This document shows positions 45,934 through 53,918 of a stretch of DNA of 64,000 bases, piece by piece. The stretch is from Microbacterium arborescens (lineage in GTDB: Bacteria > Actinomycetota > Actinomycetes > Actinomycetales > Microbacteriaceae). Positions within the stretch are counted from its first letter, which is position 1. Every line of letters starts with the position of its first letter. The notes under the pieces are model-generated. The model searched no databases and was not told the DNA's origin. It saw nothing but the letters and a program-made list of their open reading frames with translations. The position numbers and the translations under genes are program-made. The DNA lies in the NCBI GenBank assembly GCA_003339645.1, contig QNUV01000099.1, positions 496,001-560,000 on the forward strand. The letters are read 5' to 3'.

Positions 45934-46872
45934 GTGAGCGAACCGGCGAACCCGCGGTCTCGGGCGATCGACGTACTGAGCATCGGCGAGACGATGGCTC
46001 TCGTCGTCCCGGCGCGAGCCGAGCCGCTCGAGTCCGCCGACGACTTCCGCCTGGAGGCGGGCGGCGCGGAGTCGAACCTCGCCTGCCACCTCGCCGCCGC
46101 CGGGCTGAGCGCCCGATGGTTCAGCGCCCTCGGCGACGACCCGCTGGGACACCGCATCCGGCGCCGGATCGAGAGCCACGGTGTGAGCACGGACGGCGTG
46201 GTCATCGACGACGGCGCACCGACCGGCGTCTACATCAAGGACCCCGGCCACGGCGTCCACTACTACCGCGCCGGCTCAGCGGCATCCCGCCTGTCGCCCG
46301 CGGCGCTCGATGTCGTGGACTGGTCCACGGTCGACACCGTCCATCTGACGGGCATCACGCTCGCCCTCTCCCCCTCGTGCCGCGATCTCGTCCACGCCGC
46401 CATCGACGCCGCGCGCTCGCACGACGTTCGAGTCAGCTTCGACGTGAACCATCGACCCGCCCTGTGGCCCGATGCGGAGGCGGCCGCGCGAACGATCGCC
46501 GACGCCGCGGCGCGCGCCGACGCGGTCTTCGTCGGCCGAGACGAGGCCGAACGGCTGTGGGGCACGAGCACGGCGGCCGACATCCGCTCGCATCTCCCGC
46601 ACGTCCCGCACCTCGTCGTGAAAGACGCCGACGTCGAGGCGACGGAGTTCGGACCGGTCGACGTCGTCACCGCGCCCGCCCACCGCGTCGAGGTCGTCGA
46701 GGCCGTGGGAGCCGGAGACGCGTTCGCGGCGGGATGGCTCGGCGAGCTGATCCGCGGCGGCGATGCCCGGCGCCGCCTCGAGAACGGACACGCGACCGCC
46801 GCCCGCGCTCTCGCGGCTACATCCGACGTTCCCCAGCCCGATCCGTCACCATCGTCGAGAGGACGAGCATGA
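45934..46872 (+). CDS. kdgK: 2-keto-3-deoxygluconate kinase (PfkB family)
   Basis: Phosphorylates 2-keto-3-deoxygluconate to KDPG. 312 residues, PfkB fold: VLSIGETMALVVPARAEPLESADDFRLEAGGAESNLACHLA at the N-terminus (sugar site), FDVNHRPALWPD in the middle, and the PfkB signature VEAVGAGDAFAAGW with the catalytic Asp near residue 262. The substrate is assigned mainly from coupling to KDPG aldolase; other keto-sugar kinases share the fold. GTG start; overlaps eda by ATGA. Confidence 0.85.
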   Translation: MSEPANPRSRAIDVLSIGETMALVVPARAEPLESADDFRLEAGGAESNLACHLAAAGLSARWFSALGDDPLGHRIRRRIESHGVSTDGVVIDDGAPTGVYIKDPGHGVHYYRAGSAASRLSPAALDVVDWSTVDTVHLTGITLALSPSCRDLVHAAIDAARSHDVRVSFDVNHRPALWPDAEAAARTIADAAARADAVFVGRDEAERLWGTSTAADIRSHLPHVPHLVVKDADVEATEFGPVDVVTAPAHRVEVVEAVGAGDAFAAGWLGELIRGGDARRRLENGHATAARALAATSDVPQPDPSPSSRGRA

Positions 46873-47489
46873 ACACCCTCGCAGACACCGCCGGCTCGTG
46901 GTTCGACCACGCGTTCGCGGGCTCACCCATCATGGCGATCCTCCGCGGGATGGGCGTCGAGCGCAGCCTGCAGCTGGCCGAGACCGCCTGGGACCTCGGT
47001 ATCGACGCGGTCGAGGTGCCGATCCAGACCGCCGTCGACCTCGATGCGCTGACCGCCGTCGTCGAGGCGGGCCGCGCCCGCGGCAAGCAGGTGGGAGCGG
47101 GAACGATCGTCGACGCGCGGACCGTGCGCGACGCCGCGTCGGCCGGCGCGACGTTCACCGTGAGCCCCGGCTGGGACCTCGAGGTGGTGCGAGCCAGCGA
47201 GAACGCGGGGATGCCGTCGCTTCCGGGAGTCGCGACAGCGTCTGAGATCCACCAGGCGCGACGCGCCGGTCTGCGCTGGCTGAAGGCGTTCCCCGCGGCC
47301 GCGCTCGGCCCGTCGTGGTTCACCATGATGCGCGGCCCCTTCCCCGACGTGTCCTTCGTCGCGACCGGCGGGATGGATGCGCGAAACGCGCCGGCATTCC
47401 TCGACGGAGGCGCGCGCGTCGTAGCCGTCGGATCCGCCCTCGCAGATGCTGCCGAACTGGCGCGTCTCGCCGAGGTGATGAACAAGTGA
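46869..47489 (+). CDS. eda: KDPG/KHG aldolase
   Basis: Splits 2-keto-3-deoxy-6-phosphogluconate to pyruvate and glyceraldehyde-3-phosphate. 206 residues. PIMAILRGM, the catalytic Glu near residue 49 in GIDAVEVPIQT, AGTIVDA and the Schiff-base Lys near residue 139 in LRWLKAFPAAALGPSWF; the late phosphate site reads VATGGMDARNAPAFLDGGA. The order kinase-aldolase with ATGA and GTGA overlaps makes a coupled three-gene unit with the PLP enzyme. Confidence 0.92.
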   Translation: MNTLADTAGSWFDHAFAGSPIMAILRGMGVERSLQLAETAWDLGIDAVEVPIQTAVDLDALTAVVEAGRARGKQVGAGTIVDARTVRDAASAGATFTVSPGWDLEVVRASENAGMPSLPGVATASEIHQARRAGLRWLKAFPAAALGPSWFTMMRGPFPDVSFVATGGMDARNAPAFLDGGARVVAVGSALADAAELARLAEVMNK

Positions 47490-48706
47490 GCGCCCGCACG
47501 GTCTCGTGGCGCGACAAGTCGTTCCCGGCCGGCCTCGACGGCCGCCCGATCGACGACCTCGACACTCCCCTCAGCTCGTTCTCGACCCCGCTGTTCGTGC
47601 TCGACGGCCCCGCCCTGCAGCACAACATCGACACGATGGCCGCCTGGGTGCAGCGCCGGGGCCTCGAGCTGATGCCGCACGGCAAGACGACGATGGCGCC
47701 GGAGCTGTGGCGGCGTCAGCTCGCGGCCGGGGCGACCGGCATCACCGTCGCCACCGGATGGCAGGCAGAAGTGGCGCTGCGCGCCGGCGTGCCGACCGTG
47801 CAGATCGCGAACGCGTGCACGGACGGGGCCCTGTTGCGCCGCATCGCGGACTGGCTCGACGAGCACCCGGATCAGGAGGTGGTCAGCTGGGCCGACTCGC
47901 GCGAGGTCGTCGCCCGGATGACCGCGGAGCTGCCGGCGGGCGCGCGCTGGGGCGTCCTCACCGAGATCGGCGCAGCGCACGGACGCACGGGCGCCCGAGA
48001 CGACGCCTCGGCGATCGCGACGGCCGAGGCGATCGCCGCATCCGGCCGGCTCACCCTGCGCGGAATCGCGGGGTACGAAGGCGCTCTCGCCCACGACCGC
48101 TCGGAGGTCGCCCTCGCGGCCGTCCGCGCCTTCTGCTCGCGCATGCGCGACCTCGTCGAGCGCGTGCGTCCGCTCACGCCCGACGTGCCCTGGGTGACAG
48201 CGGGCGGCAGCGCGTTCTTCGACCTCGTCGCCGAGGGCATCGGCGGGATGCCGGACGCGCGTGCGATCCTGCGCTCCGGCGCGTACCTCGCGCACGACAG
48301 CGGCTTCTACCGGTCGATCTCGCCTCTCGACCCCGACCGCGTGAGAGACGACGACATCCCGCTGCGCACCGCGATGTTCGCCTACGCGCGCGTGGTCTCG
48401 CAGCCCGAGCCCGGCCTCGCCCTCCTCGACGGCGGGAAGCGCGATCTGCCCTTCGACGAGGGCCTGCCGGTACCCCTCGGCATCGCCGGCGAACTGGGCG
48501 CCCCGGAACGGCCGCTGCGAGCCGAGATCAGCGCGATGAACGATCAGCACGCTTTCCTCCGCTGGACGGGTGAACAGCGCATCCAGGTGGGCGAGGTGGT
48601 GCGGCTCGGGCTGTCGCATCCCTGCACGGCGTTCGACAAATGGCGACTCGTCCCGGTCACCGACGGCGCGGCGGCGGTGACGGAGGCCGTCGAGACGTAT
48701 TTCTGA
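47486..48706 (+). CDS. PLP-dependent D-serine dehydratase-like enzyme (alanine racemase N-terminal fold)
   Basis: A 406-residue fold-type III PLP enzyme of the DSD/D-threonine aldolase family, which eliminates ammonia or cleaves D-configured beta-hydroxy amino acids. The PLP Lys is K67 in LMPHGKTTMAP; VLTEIGAAHGRTGA and VTAGGSAFF are active-site segments; the Zn-binding pair is H378 and C380 in LSHPCTAFDKW. Encoded directly after KDG kinase and KDPG aldolase (GTGA overlap). Alpha,beta-elimination of D-glucosaminate would yield exactly 2-keto-3-deoxygluconate, so ammonia-lyase activity on that sugar acid is my preferred reading. D-serine or D-threonine activity is the family default. Confidence 0.8.
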   Translation: MSARTVSWRDKSFPAGLDGRPIDDLDTPLSSFSTPLFVLDGPALQHNIDTMAAWVQRRGLELMPHGKTTMAPELWRRQLAAGATGITVATGWQAEVALRAGVPTVQIANACTDGALLRRIADWLDEHPDQEVVSWADSREVVARMTAELPAGARWGVLTEIGAAHGRTGARDDASAIATAEAIAASGRLTLRGIAGYEGALAHDRSEVALAAVRAFCSRMRDLVERVRPLTPDVPWVTAGGSAFFDLVAEGIGGMPDARAILRSGAYLAHDSGFYRSISPLDPDRVRDDDIPLRTAMFAYARVVSQPEPGLALLDGGKRDLPFDEGLPVPLGIAGELGAPERPLRAEISAMNDQHAFLRWTGEQRIQVGEVVRLGLSHPCTAFDKWRLVPVTDGAAAVTEAVETYF

Positions 48707-48720
48707 GCGCGGCGGAGGCG

Positions 48721-49404
48721 TCAGCCGCGACGCACTTCGTCGAGGTAGCCGTACACGGTGACACGCGAGACGCCGAGACGCGACGACACCTTGTCGGCTG
48801 CACGCTTGATGTGGAACGCACCGCGGGTCTCGAGCAGACGCAGCACCTCGATGCGATCCGCCTTCGACATCGACGAGGGCGACTTGCCGACCATGGCGAT
48901 GGCGTCGGTGATCATCTCGTCGAGGACGCTGGAGACGTCCTGTCCGACGAGCTCCTGGGGAGCCGCGTCGGCAGCGGCGCGGGGCGCGGGCACCAACGAC
49001 GCCACGAGGTCTGCGGCGCGCTGCATGGGGGTGAGGTCGATGTTGATGCAGAAGGCCGCGATGATGCGCCCCTCGGGATTGCGGTAGTACACCGACGAGC
49101 TGAGCAGGTCGCGGCCGTCGTGCGTGCGCGCCCGGTATCCGAACGCGTTGTGATCGGCGGTCTCGTCGTGGAGCACCTCGAGCCCGAGGTTCGTCGACGG
49201 GCCGCCGACACCGCGCCCGCTCACATGCCCGTTGACGATCGCGTACACCGAGTGCTCGAGGTCGCCCGCGGTGAGGTTGTGCAGCACGACCTCGCAGTGG
49301 TCGCCGACGGCCGCGGCGATGGCGGTCATGAGCGGCGCGAGCGTCCGATGGGCGTCCTCGATGTCGGCGAAGACCGCTCCTTCGGCGGGGAGGAGCTTGT
49401 TCAC
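48721..49404 (-). CDS. YheO-type transcriptional regulator (PAS-like + HTH)
   Basis: A 227-residue regulator. The N-terminal YheO/PAS-like sensor domain runs to about residue 130 (LAPLMTAIAAAVGDHCEVVLHNLTAGDLEHSVYAIVNGHVSGR, then LLSSSVYYRNPEGRIIAAFCINID). The C-terminal helix-turn-helix reads LETRGAFHIKRAADKVSSRLGVSRVTVYGYLDEVRRG. Relatives such as DauR control D-amino acid use. It lies between the two catabolic operons, opposed to both, and probably controls the similar promoter sequences at 45828 and 49463. GTG start with GGGAGAT before it. Confidence 0.82.
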   Translation of the reverse strand: MNKLLPAEGAVFADIEDAHRTLAPLMTAIAAAVGDHCEVVLHNLTAGDLEHSVYAIVNGHVSGRGVGGPSTNLGLEVLHDETADHNAFGYRARTHDGRDLLSSSVYYRNPEGRIIAAFCINIDLTPMQRAADLVASLVPAPRAAADAAPQELVGQDVSSVLDEMITDAIAMVGKSPSSMSKADRIEVLRLLETRGAFHIKRAADKVSSRLGVSRVTVYGYLDEVRRG

Positions 49405-49431
49405 GGTGGATCTCCCGTCTGTCGTGCGCCC

Positions 49432-49437
49432 ATTGTG
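49432..49437 (-). promoter_or_regulatory. -10 box of the YheO-type regulator gene
   Basis: CACAAT on the minus strand; predicted leader of about 20 nt carrying GGGAGA. Divergent from, and close to, the transporter promoter, so one operator could control both. Confidence 0.4.
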
Positions 49438-49462
49438 TCACGGTCGTTACGCGTGTATTAAT

Positions 49463-49501
49463 AATTTCTGCTAACCACATAGAATCGCAGTAAGCATCGT
49501 G
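49463..49501 (+). promoter_or_regulatory. Promoter/operator of the transporter-amidohydrolase operon
   Basis: TAGAAT -10 box at 49480-49485, preceded by ATTTCTGCTAACC and followed by CAGTAAGCATCGTG. Matches blocks at 45828-45868. A second TAGCGT box at 49503-49508 could be an alternative -10. The surrounding AT-rich stretch GTATTAATAATTT is unusual for this GC-rich DNA. Confidence 0.5.
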
Positions 49502-49588
49502 CTAGCGTTTCGACGCCCGAGATTCGTATCCGGGAAGCTCCACCCCGATGCAGGCCAGCCGCGACGTTGCGGTCATACCGAGGAGAAC

Positions 49589-50968
49589 ATGGTGAACACG
49601 ACACCGACCGCACCGCCCCGCAGCGGCGCGACCCGCAACCGCACCGCCGGACAGCCCCTGACGAAGGCGCAGCGGCGAGCCATCGCCGGCGGATCCATCG
49701 GCACTCTGATGGAGTATTTCGACTACTACCTGTACGGTCTCGCGGCCGCCGCCGTGTTCCCCGCGGTGTTCTTCTCGGCGAACGACCCCTTCATCGCCCA
49801 GCTCTCATCGTTCGCGACCTTCGCGGTCGGCTTCCTGTTCCGCCCGCTCGGCGGCATCGTCTTCGGGTACATCGGCGACCGCATGGGCCGCAAGATCACC
49901 CTCCTCATCACCGTCATCGGCATGGGCCTGACGACCGCCGCGATCGGCCTGATCCCGCCGGACGCGATGATCGGCGCGGCAGCTCCCATCCTGCTGATCA
50001 CGATGCGGTCGCTGCAGGGTCTGTTCGTCGGCGGCGAGATGGGCGGGGCGGCCACCATGGTCGTCGAGCACGCCCCGGCGGGACGACGCGGCTTCTTCGG
50101 CGCCTTCCTCATCACCGGAGCCGGCATCGCGAACGTCGCGTCGGCCGGCGCGATGGCCGCCCTGGGCCTCACCCCCGACTCGTTCTTCATGACGTGGGGA
50201 TGGCGCATCCCGTTCGTGTTCGCGCTCGTCCTCGCGGTCATCGCGATCCTGCTGCGCCGCAAGCTCGAAGAGTCCGACGAGTTCGCCGAGCACACCCGCA
50301 CCGTGCGCGCCCAGGGGCTCAAGCCCCGCTCTCCCCTGATCGAGGTCTTCCGTCACCCGAAGAACACCCTGCTCGGCATCCTCATCGGCCTTCCGCAGTC
50401 CATCGCGGGTTACATCGTGCTGACCTACGGCCTGTCGTTCATGGTCTCGTCGGGCACGGCGGCGCAGGTCGGGTTCATCGGGACCATGATCGTCGGGCTC
50501 CTGCAGGTGTTCGTCGCCCCGGCCTACGGCGCGCTCTCGGACCGGATCGGCCGTCGCACCGTCTACGTCACCGGCTGCCTCGGCTTCGCCCTGCTGATCT
50601 GGCCCACGTTCATGCTCTACGGCACGCACGTGCCCTGGCTCATCTGGCTGGGCATGATCATCGGCTTCGTGATCCCCGGTGTCGCGATGCAGGCCACCCT
50701 GTCGACGATGCTCACCGAGATGTTCGACGTCGAGCAGCGCACGACCGGCGTCAACATCGGGTACCAGCTCTCCAACACCCTGGGCGGCGGACTGGCGCCG
50801 CTGATCGCAACGGCGCTCGTCGGCTGGGCCAGCGGCGCCATCTGGCCGGTCGTGATCTACGCCGCCGTCATCTGCGTCATCGGCGCCATCGCCACCATGA
50901 CGGCGACGATCCGCCCCGACACCGCCGACGCCGGGCGGATCCACGCACCCCGCGGCACCGCGGCATGA
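49589..50968 (+). CDS. MFS transporter, metabolite:H+ symporter (MHS) family
   Basis: A 459-residue, 12-helix proton symporter. GGSIGTLMEYFDYYLYGLAAAAVFPAVFF, FRPLGGIVFGYIGDRMGRKITLL (loop 2-3 signature), MRSLQGLFVGGEMGGAATMVVEHAPAGRRGF and YGALSDRIGRRTVYV mark the family. Likely imports the substrate of the adjacent amidohydrolase, to which it is coupled by ATGA. The ATG at 49589 follows CCGAGGAGAAC; an in-frame GTG at 49592 is an alternative. Confidence 0.9.
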   Translation: MVNTTPTAPPRSGATRNRTAGQPLTKAQRRAIAGGSIGTLMEYFDYYLYGLAAAAVFPAVFFSANDPFIAQLSSFATFAVGFLFRPLGGIVFGYIGDRMGRKITLLITVIGMGLTTAAIGLIPPDAMIGAAAPILLITMRSLQGLFVGGEMGGAATMVVEHAPAGRRGFFGAFLITGAGIANVASAGAMAALGLTPDSFFMTWGWRIPFVFALVLAVIAILLRRKLEESDEFAEHTRTVRAQGLKPRSPLIEVFRHPKNTLLGILIGLPQSIAGYIVLTYGLSFMVSSGTAAQVGFIGTMIVGLLQVFVAPAYGALSDRIGRRTVYVTGCLGFALLIWPTFMLYGTHVPWLIWLGMIIGFVIPGVAMQATLSTMLTEMFDVEQRTTGVNIGYQLSNTLGGGLAPLIATALVGWASGAIWPVVIYAAVICVIGAIATMTATIRPDTADAGRIHAPRGTAA

Positions 50969-52557
50969 CCGGTCTGCTCATCACCGGAGGGGTCGTCGTC
51001 GACGGATCGGGCGCGGAGCCCGTCGCCGCCGACGTCCTCGTCGACGGCGAGCGCATCCGGGCGGTGACGGCGCCCGGCGCATCCTTCGCGGAGCGTGACG
51101 ACCTCGAGGTGCTCGACGCCGGCGGACGCCTCGTGGTGCCCGGCTTCGTCGACGCGCACTCGCACGCGGAGGGTGCCGTCTTCGACCGGGACGTGCAGCT
51201 CGCGCTCCTCCGCCAAGGTGTGACGACGGTCATCGGCGGTCAGGACGGCATCTCGTTCGCGCCGGGCGACGGGCGCCACGCGAGCCGCTACTTCGCGGCG
51301 ATCAACGGGCCCCACCCGCGCTACCGCGGCGGTGGTGTCGCGGGGCTCCTCGCGTCGTACGACGGGGCGATCCCGCTGCGGGTGGCGTACCTCGTGCCCG
51401 CCGGCACCGTGCGCCACCAGGTCATGGGCGACAGCGACCGCCCCGCGTCCGCCGACGAGCGGGCGCGGATGGTGGCGCTCGTCGCCGAGGGCATCTCCGA
51501 GGGCGCGGTCGGGCTGTCGACGGGCCTGGACTACGTGCCGGGACTGTTCGCGAGCACCGATGAGATCGCCGCCCTGTGCGCGCCGCTGTCCGAGCACCGG
51601 CTTCCGTATGTGACCCACATGCGGGGCGGGTACGAGCTCAACTCCGAGGTCGGCGTCGACGAGGCCGCCCGCATCGGTCTCACCGCCGGGGTTCCCGTCC
51701 ACGTCTCGCACTTCCACACGCCCGCCGACGAGGCGTGGCGGTTGATGGCACTGTTGCGAGAGCGGGGCGTCGAGGCGTCCTTCGACGCCTACCCCTACAC
51801 GCGCGGCTGCTCGCTGCTGGCGATGACGATGCTGCCCCCGTCACTGAACGCCGCCGATCCGGCCGATGCGGTCACCGCCCTCGCAGACCCGGCCGAGCGC
51901 GACCGGCTGCGTCGCGAGTGGTTCCCCCTCGTGGCGCGCAACCCGAGCCTCGGCCCCGAGTGGCCCGAGATGATCACGGTCGCCCACACGCCCGCGCCCG
52001 AGTTCGCCTGGGCACACGGCCGCACCCTGGCCGAGATCGCCGCCGAGCGCGGCACGGATGCCGTCGACGCCGCGCTCGACCTGCTTGCCGCGTCGCGGCT
52101 CGAAGCGAACGTGATCATGGCCGTCCGCGACCAGCGGCCGGTAGCCGATCTCGGACGGCTGATCGCTCACCCCCACCACATGGGCGGGTCAGACGGCATC
52201 TTCATCGGCGCGCACCCGCACCCCCGCGCTCGCGGCACCTTCGCGTCGTACCTCGCGACGTACGTGCGCGAGCACGGCTTCCTCGACTGGCCGACCGCCG
52301 TCCGCCACCTGTCGACGAACCCGGTCGACCGGTTCCGCCTCGGCGATCGGGGCCGGATCCACCCCGGCGCGATCGCCGACATCGCCGTGGTCGACCCCGA
52401 GCGCGTCCGCGACGCCTCGACGTACGATGAGCCGCTCCGGCTCGCCGAAGGCATCGACGACGTCGTCGTCTCGGGGCGCACCGTGCTCCGGCACGGCGAG
52501 CTCACGGGTGCCACGCCCGGGGGTGGGCTGCGCCACGCGGCCGCTGCCGCGGCGTGA
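50965..52557 (+). CDS. Amidohydrolase of the N-acyl-D-amino-acid deacylase (D-aminoacylase) family
   Basis: A 530-residue metal-dependent deacylase. It begins with the small beta domain (LLITGGVVVDGSGAEPVAADVLVDGERI); the metal HxH is H65/H67 in PGFVDAHSHAEG; further ligands are probably in YVTHMRGG, VHVSHFHTP and GGSDGIF. At residues 93-95, where D-aminoacylases have the metal-bridging Cys (GNCG), it reads GGQDG, so its metal centre or substrate differs from the type enzyme. By context it may deacetylate N-acetyl-D-glucosaminate or another N-acyl-D-amino acid. Coupled to the transporter; RidA follows. Confidence 0.85.
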   Translation: MTGLLITGGVVVDGSGAEPVAADVLVDGERIRAVTAPGASFAERDDLEVLDAGGRLVVPGFVDAHSHAEGAVFDRDVQLALLRQGVTTVIGGQDGISFAPGDGRHASRYFAAINGPHPRYRGGGVAGLLASYDGAIPLRVAYLVPAGTVRHQVMGDSDRPASADERARMVALVAEGISEGAVGLSTGLDYVPGLFASTDEIAALCAPLSEHRLPYVTHMRGGYELNSEVGVDEAARIGLTAGVPVHVSHFHTPADEAWRLMALLRERGVEASFDAYPYTRGCSLLAMTMLPPSLNAADPADAVTALADPAERDRLRREWFPLVARNPSLGPEWPEMITVAHTPAPEFAWAHGRTLAEIAAERGTDAVDAALDLLAASRLEANVIMAVRDQRPVADLGRLIAHPHHMGGSDGIFIGAHPHPRARGTFASYLATYVREHGFLDWPTAVRHLSTNPVDRFRLGDRGRIHPGAIADIAVVDPERVRDASTYDEPLRLAEGIDDVVVSGRTVLRHGELTGATPGGGLRHAAAAAA

Positions 52558-52600
52558 CCACGCCCCATCCGAACCCCGCCCAAGAAACGAAAGGGATCCC

Positions 52601-52984
52601 ATGACCACCACCAAGAAGGCCATCCGCACCGCCGACGCACCGCAGCCCGCCGGCCCGTACAGCCAGGGCATCGTCAGCGGCGACCTGCTGTTCACCGCGG
52701 GCTTCGGTCCGCAGGACCCGGTGACCGGCGAGAAGCCGGAGTCGGTCGGCGACCAGACCCGCCAGGTGCTCCGCAACCTGCAGGCGGTCCTCGCCGAGCA
52801 CGGCGCGACCCTCGACGACGCCCTCAAGGTGACGGTGCACCTCGCCGACCTCGCCGACTTCGACGAGTTCAACGTCGCGTACCGCGAGTTCTTCTCGGAG
52901 CCGTTCCCGGTGCGCACGACCGTCGGTTCGCAGCTGGCCGACATCCTCGTCGAGATCGATCTCGTCGCACGCATCGCGGGCTGA
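52601..52984 (+). CDS. ridA: RidA family enamine/imine deaminase
   Basis: A 127-residue RidA/YjgF protein that hydrolyses reactive enamine/imine intermediates from PLP-dependent ammonia-lyases. APQPAGPYSQGIVSGDLLFTAGFGPQDP, TRQVLRNLQAVLAEHGATLDDALKVTVHLADLADF and the late Arg in VEIDLVARIAG fit the family. Its place next to the deacylase and in the same locus as the D-serine-dehydratase-like enzyme suggests it speeds release of the keto acid. AAAGGGA precedes the ATG. Confidence 0.92.
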   Translation: MTTTKKAIRTADAPQPAGPYSQGIVSGDLLFTAGFGPQDPVTGEKPESVGDQTRQVLRNLQAVLAEHGATLDDALKVTVHLADLADFDEFNVAYREFFSEPFPVRTTVGSQLADILVEIDLVARIAG

Positions 52985-53032
52985 TCCGATCCGTTGCGGG
53001 TCCGGGCCTCCTCACGGTCCGGGCCCGCACGG

Positions 53033-53038
53033 CAGAAT
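53033..53038 (+). promoter_or_regulatory. -10 box of a leaderless promoter for the sulfurtransferase
   Basis: CAGAAT lies 6 nt before the ATG at 53045. Confidence 0.48.
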
Positions 53039-53044
53039 CAGAGG

Positions 53045-53896
53045 ATGTCGTCGATCCTCACCACTGCCGCTGAACTCCACACCGCGCTCGTGGCCAGCCG
53101 CTACCCCGACGGCGGCCCCGTGCGCGTGCTCGACGTCCGGTGGTGGCTCGACCGCCCCGACGGACGCCCCGCGTTCCGCGCGGGCCACATCCCCGGCGCG
53201 CGCTACGCCGACCTCGACACCCAGCTCGCCGAACACGGCGAGCCGGCGCAGGGCCGGCATCCGCTCCCCTCTCCCGAGACGTTGCAAGCGGCCGTGCGCG
53301 ACTGGGGCATCGACGGGGGCGACACCGTCGTCGTCTACGACGATGTCGCGAACCTGGCGAGCGGCCGCGCCTGGTGGGTGCTGCGGGATGCCGGCATCGC
53401 CGACGTCCGTGTGCTCGACGGCGCCCTGGCCGCCTGGACCGACGCGGGGTTCGACCTCGAGGAGGGTGACGCGCCGGCCGTGCGTCCGGGCACCGCGGTC
53501 GTCTCGCCCGGGACGTTGCCGATGCTCGGGATCGACGACGTCCTCGCCTTCGCCCGCACCGGACTGCTGCTCGACGCCCGCGCCGGCGAACGGTTCCGCG
53601 GCGAGGTCGAACCGATGGACCCGCGGGCCGGGCACATCCCCGGCGCGGTGTCCGCGCCGACGACGCAGAACAACGACGACTCGGGGAGGTTCCGGAGCCC
53701 GGACGAGCTGCGCGAACGGTTTGCCGCGCTCGGTGCGGAACCCGGCGCGACGGTCGGCGTCTACTGCGGCTCGGGCGTCAGCGCCGCGCACGAGGCCATC
53801 GCCCTCAGCCTCGCGGGATACCGGCCGGTGCTCTACCCCGGCTCGTGGAGCCAGTGGTCGCAGCATCCCGGTCGGCCCGCCGCGACCGGTGCCTGA
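53045..53896 (+). CDS. Thiosulfate/3-mercaptopyruvate sulfurtransferase (two rhodanese domains)
   Basis: A 283-residue tandem rhodanese. The first, inactive domain has VRVLDVRWWLDRPDGRPAFRAGHIPGARYADLD. The second has LLLDARAGERFRGEVEPMDPRAGHIPGAVSAP and the active-site loop VYCGSGVSA with the catalytic Cys. CGSGV is nearer to the 3-mercaptopyruvate type (CGSGVTA) than to thiosulfate rhodanese (CRKGVTA). The start is set by the -10 box and by homology. Confidence 0.9.
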   Translation: MSSILTTAAELHTALVASRYPDGGPVRVLDVRWWLDRPDGRPAFRAGHIPGARYADLDTQLAEHGEPAQGRHPLPSPETLQAAVRDWGIDGGDTVVVYDDVANLASGRAWWVLRDAGIADVRVLDGALAAWTDAGFDLEEGDAPAVRPGTAVVSPGTLPMLGIDDVLAFARTGLLLDARAGERFRGEVEPMDPRAGHIPGAVSAPTTQNNDDSGRFRSPDELRERFAALGAEPGATVGVYCGSGVSAAHEAIALSLAGYRPVLYPGSWSQWSQHPGRPAATGA

Positions 53897-53906
53897 ACTG
53901 CGTCGC

Positions 53907-53912
53907 TAGTCT
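53907..53912 (+). promoter_or_regulatory. -10 box of a leaderless promoter for rraA
   Basis: TAGTCT lies 6 nt before the ATG at 53919. Confidence 0.55.
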
Positions 53913-53918
53913 GTCGGC

